Shown one piece after another: positions 60,201 through 64,000 of a stretch of DNA of 64,000 bases (its first letter is position 1; the number at the start of each line of letters is the position of its first letter). A program made the position numbers and the translations under genes. The notes below the pieces were generated by a model, which saw nothing but the letters and a program-made list of their open reading frames with translations, ran no database searches and was not told the origin of the DNA. The stretch comes from Pelodera strongyloides (Eukaryota; Nematoda; Chromadorea; Rhabditida; Rhabditidae). The stretch is from positions 62,001 to 126,000 of the forward strand of contig JAANDG010000165.1 of NCBI GenBank assembly GCA_036852015.1, written 5' to 3'.

Positions 60201-63200
60201 TTAACACTTCCTGATTGATTATATTGTTTGCAGTTTTTCTTACCGGACCGTTTATGTGGTTTTGTGTGTCGGAGAATTGTGAAGACGTGTACTGTATTGT
60301 GTATTGTCTAGTTATTGTATTCTATGTTATTTTTCAGGCCTTTTGAGATTGAAGGAACGGCCACTTGCACGGATTCGGATATGATGTTCGCTCAACCACG
60401 TGTGTTTTCCCTTTGTCCTTTTGCCTTTTTTTGCTTCTTTGTTTAATAACCTGTCCTTGATTAGGCTACTTTCGATATGTATAAGTACGGTAATCTGACA
60501 ACCTGGCAGCTTTCGATCCAGTGTTACATGCAGCCTATCTGCCTATCGTTGAAACGAAAGACTGGTTGAATTTAAGAGATGCCGCAAGTGAATACGCGCC
60601 GTAGTACTCTGGCCACTGCATCTCAACTCCATCAGACTCCGAAGGGACACTCGCGTGTCAGTCTGAACCAGTCGATTTACTGCACTCCGTCAGCACAGAC
60701 TGCACAGATATCAAGGAGAACAGTTGCCAGGACACAGTTTGCGGTTGGTTGTCCTTCTGTTTGTTTATTGGCGTATTTTTTATTTTTTATTAACAAATTC
60801 AAATGTGTGTATCAATATGATGAAGGATATTCAATATTGAATGGTCATAATTTTAATTGTGAACTTTTGTGGTTCAGTTAGACCGTAAGCGTAAACCACA
60901 ACAGGTGACAAGTGACAACGCGTGGCGCTATAGTATTATGTTTATTTGTCAAGTTCTTGGCAATCAATAATATCACTAACATCAAATAAGAAGAAGGCTT
61001 TTTGCAGGCCCAACCATCAAAAACCCCTCCTCGAAGTTCCCCGAACACTCCTGTGCCAAAACCTCAGCCAGGTTCCCCAAGCGCGGCTGTGATAGATTTC
61101 GTCTCTTCCCCTATGATGAAGTCAGTTTTCTTTTTAGTGAACATTTGGGTGGTATCCTGCGGCATCAAGCGGTTCTGTCGGGAAGGGTGGAGTATTAGGT
61201 AGGGCGCGTTCGGAAGGAAAATCGTGCAAAATCCCCGATGGGGTTGACTTTTCGAAAACAATTAATGAATTAGAGAAGCGCAAAATGCCGTATGAATTAG
61301 CTGGAACATTATTGTTTAGCGCTATTCAGTATTTTGTTTTCGGAAAGAAAAATCTATCCCAGACGCGCCCTTACAATTCCTTTGGTCTTCGTGTACTTTT
61401 TAATCGCTCAACCAAAATGGTTTTTAATTAATCAGGGGCATTGTTCATGTTCATCCGTAGTTTTTCACAGGGAGAAGCGTGCTCTTCGTGAAAACCAGCA
61501 GCTGAGGCTGAAGATTAACGAGCATCAGGACACAATCAGTTCACAAGCATTGGAGCTTGGCGAGTTCAAGAAGGCCGTCTCTGTGCTCACCGAGAAGTAA
61601 GTGTTTTACGAATATCACAGCCGCACTTGGGAAATAATTACCATCCATTATCATCAGGCTCTTCGCGATATGTTTTTAATTTGTTTGTTAGGGTGGTGGC
61701 GCCTTCAAGTTCCCCGTTTTCCGTTTACTCTGATATTCCGAACGTTTAAACTGGACGTATAAGAAACGAAATTCATTGAAGAAATTGGCTGGCTATTGTA
61801 ATTTGGGTGGTAATTATTCCCCAAGTGCGGCTGTGATTGTGATATTCGTAATTTGAACAGTGTGTAATTGTTTACTCTACTATTAGCCTAGTAGAATCAT
61901 AGCAACCAAAACAGTTTTGAATTACTCCACTAACACCACCAATTTTGTCGAGTACATAAATTGTTTACTGCTTCATCTCAACTGAGTTTCTGCTCCTTCA
62001 CCTTTAGATACTTGCCTACAAGGTAATATGATCATAGGGAGTTTGCTTCGTTTCTGTGTACGTTTCTGTACTTTGGTTCTATTTTAATTTATTATTACAC
62101 ATATGTGTAATTCAATGAAGAAAGTATTTATAATTATAATTTCAGACTTGACTCTCTTCGCATGGAAATTTGTGACAAGAATGGAGATCTTGAATTGCAA
62201 AGGAGCATTGTGGCCGCTAAGGAAAAAGAGGTGGGTTTATTTATAATTGTAGAATCATAGCAACCAGAACATTGATCGTCCCGTTAGTCAAAGACGTGTG
62301 TGCTTTCTTGCAGTTGTCAGAGCAGCAGAAGCAACTCGAACAAGTGACCAAAGAACTGAGCGCGTCGAAGGAATCCCAAAAGAGGAAAAACGACCGATTG
62401 GTGGAACTCGAGATGGCTCAGGGGCAGGCCGATGCACTAGCCGAAGATCTCAAAGCTCAGGTACCGTAACCCGTATTGGTGGTTTATTGCCAAATTGATT
62501 CGGTTAGGTTAGGTTGATGGTTGATTGATTAATCTAACCTAAGAGCTGTGTTCGTCTCACGTCTCGAATCTCAAAAGGAGAAAATGACAGTATGACAAGC
62601 TTTTGAGATAAATGGTTTATGGTATCCGTAACCATTATAATGGAATCCTTTTTTTGTAGAAGAAGGATTTCGAGAAGCGTTTTCGAGATCTTCGACAGGA
62701 GGCGGAGGTATCTTCTCAGGTTAGTGAGCCAAGATTCTGTCTCGCTTCAGTTTACTTTCCTCATGTTTAGATCAGAAACTATTTATCACTGGAAGAACGT
62801 TGATTATCACCTCTGTGTACCTAGTTTCGTCGCGCTCGACATGTGCACATGTGCTTATAATTTGTTTTATTCTTCCTCAACTGCCTTCATAGTTCGTTAT
62901 AGGTTCTGTGGGGTAACTAATAAGTTTAAATTCAGCGACTGTTGGACACTGAAAAGCTTTTGGTGAGCGTGCAAAACGAAATTGAAGCGCGAAGTGCGGA
63001 GCTCCTGGAATACAAGGATATGTATAATCAGCTTCGGGAATCAAGTAGACAGACTCTGGCTGCAAAGGTAAATTGTTGTATTGTAATATTATACATTAAA
63101 GGTAAATTTTATGTTGTTTACGTGTCCAGTTTTTAGTCAGTGGAGTGACAACAATAGAACATTCTTGATTATTTATTAGCAGTTTGGAAAACACTTCTCA

Positions 63201-63771
63201 GCAATTTGAGAAAGTTACTGCTTGCATAGGCAAGTTGTTGCTTTTATTCAGTTTCTTTCAGGAGGAGGAATACATTGAGATGCTGGCAAATGCTCAAGCC
63301 ACTTCGGCCAGTAATCATGAGAATTTCACGAGTTTGTGCAAAGGTATGTTTTCTTTTACACATTCTATGGATTGTGATTCTATTCTGATGAATGGCACGA
63401 AACTGTTGTCATTGTGAGTGTGAACTGATTAGACTGCTTTCCTATTGTGTTGCTTACCGCCGACTGATTATGTTTATCGATTACTATGTGAATGTGCAAA
63501 ATAAGCATATTTTTCTCCCTTTCAGAGCGCGACGATCTTCTCGTCGAGGTCGAGGCGCAAAAGTTGGCTGTGAGTGTTAATGAACACTTATTTGTTTATT
63601 TCTGCTCCGTGCTCCCCAATTGGGTGTTCTGATGAGTTGTTCTATCTCTGCATATCATGTGATAATTTTGTTTTAGCTGAAAAATGCGAGATCAGACCAT
63701 CGCTTGCAATTGGAGCAGTTGAAGTCCATTTCTACGCAAGAGAAGGATCAACTGCAGAAAAAACTTCAGAG
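57272..63771 (+). CDS. LIN-5/NuMA-like protein: Hook-type N-domain plus coiled coil (3' end outside window)
   Basis: Eighteen exons join in frame: 57272-57319, 57733-57833, 58032-58103, 58515-58596, 58718-58777, 59054-59107, 60021-60094, 60338-60399, 60577-60743, 61008-61120, 61471-61596, 62146-62230, 62314-62460, 62660-62719, 62936-63067, 63262-63343, 63526-63569, 63677-63771, about 534 residues before the window ends. Residues 1-165 start MPYDVHDSVKSVLIEWVNLL and form a helical domain like the Hook/CH-like N-domain of NuMA and Hook proteins. A Ser/Thr/Pro-rich linker follows (TPPRSSPNTPVPKPQPGSP), then from about residue 275 an uninterrupted coiled coil rich in E, K, Q and L. This layout fits LIN-5/NuMA, which anchors dynein for spindle positioning; a Hook-family adaptor (ZYG-12-like) is the alternative. 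The intron after 59107 uses a GC donor (TTG/GCAAGT). The acceptor at 60577 (TTTAAG) is weak. Confidence 0.7.
61199..61382. mobile_element. TAGGGCGC-TIR MITE, copy 2, in LIN-5-like intron
   Basis: Ends TAGGGCGCGTTCGGAAGGAA and complement-type CCAGACGCGCCCTTA, with inner matches TTTTCGGAAAG/CTTTTCGAAAA. Same family as 36246-36471. About 184 bp, no coding capacity. Confidence 0.7.
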
Positions 63772-64000
63772 GTAGTTTTACCCTTCTATTGCTTGACTTT
63801 ATGAGTTAGTAGAATCTCGAGGAAAAGTCCTCACTTATCGCTCTACTCTCTATTCAACGCTGGAGGTGGTGTGACGGTAGTAACGTTCCTGAGTGTTTCT
63901 CAATAAAATGCGAAGTCAGCAGAGTCAGCACTGTCTTACTTTGCGTTCCATTTTTCAAGTTTGTGTTTTAACCAGTATTGTCTTGTTTCCTTTTTCTTGC
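63772..64000 (+). other. Intron of the LIN-5/NuMA-like gene at window edge
   Basis: Follows donor GTAGTT at 63772. No further exon is recognised before the sequence ends. Confidence 0.5.

Overview
The window is eukaryotic and almost certainly nematode. Genes are broken into many short exons (about 50-200 nt) with small GT-AG introns ending mostly in TTTCAG or TTTTAG. The proteins recognised are paramyosin, an innexin, a mitochondrial ATP synthase g subunit, a tandem CCCH zinc-finger protein, TIPIN, a TSSK-like kinase and a NuMA/LIN-5-like coiled coil. Exon density and small exon size would suit a diplogastrid such as Pristionchus, but that placement is inference.

Left arm (1-15 kb), all plus strand: the 3' half of paramyosin, a complete 12-exon innexin with a transposon in its fourth intron, ATP synthase subunit g, and a CCCH-type RNA-binding protein only 268 bp after it, possibly in one operon. 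From 15.7 to 22.6 kb the minus strand carries two paralogous glutaredoxin-like genes with an unusual CxPC active site. A TIR element carrying a tRNA-like sequence is nested inside another repeat between them.

Middle (22.6-43 kb): gene-poor and repeat-rich, with several MITE-like inverted-repeat elements, two 291-bp copies of one family, a LINE-like tail repeat in two copies, a degenerate satellite at about 30-31.4 kb, and a block of about 22-23 tandem copies of a 210-bp unit. Read on the minus strand, each 210-bp unit is a complete splice cassette: a 121-nt exon-like part and an 89-nt intron with intact donor and acceptor. It lies directly downstream of, and looks derived from, a minus-strand gene (43.2-47.7 kb) built from symmetric phase-1 exons, several ending in FG motifs. 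This is the most unusual structure in the window.

Right arm (47.8-64 kb): minus-strand genes for a 186-aa protein of unknown function, a 295-aa TSSK-like kinase with an eroded glycine loop, and a 294-aa TIPIN replication-fork protein; then, plus strand, a Hook-domain/coiled-coil protein resembling LIN-5/NuMA that runs off the window. All exon models were built by eye from splice signals and phase; for the innexin, zinc-finger, kinase, TIPIN and ATP synthase genes the summed exon lengths give an uninterrupted frame.
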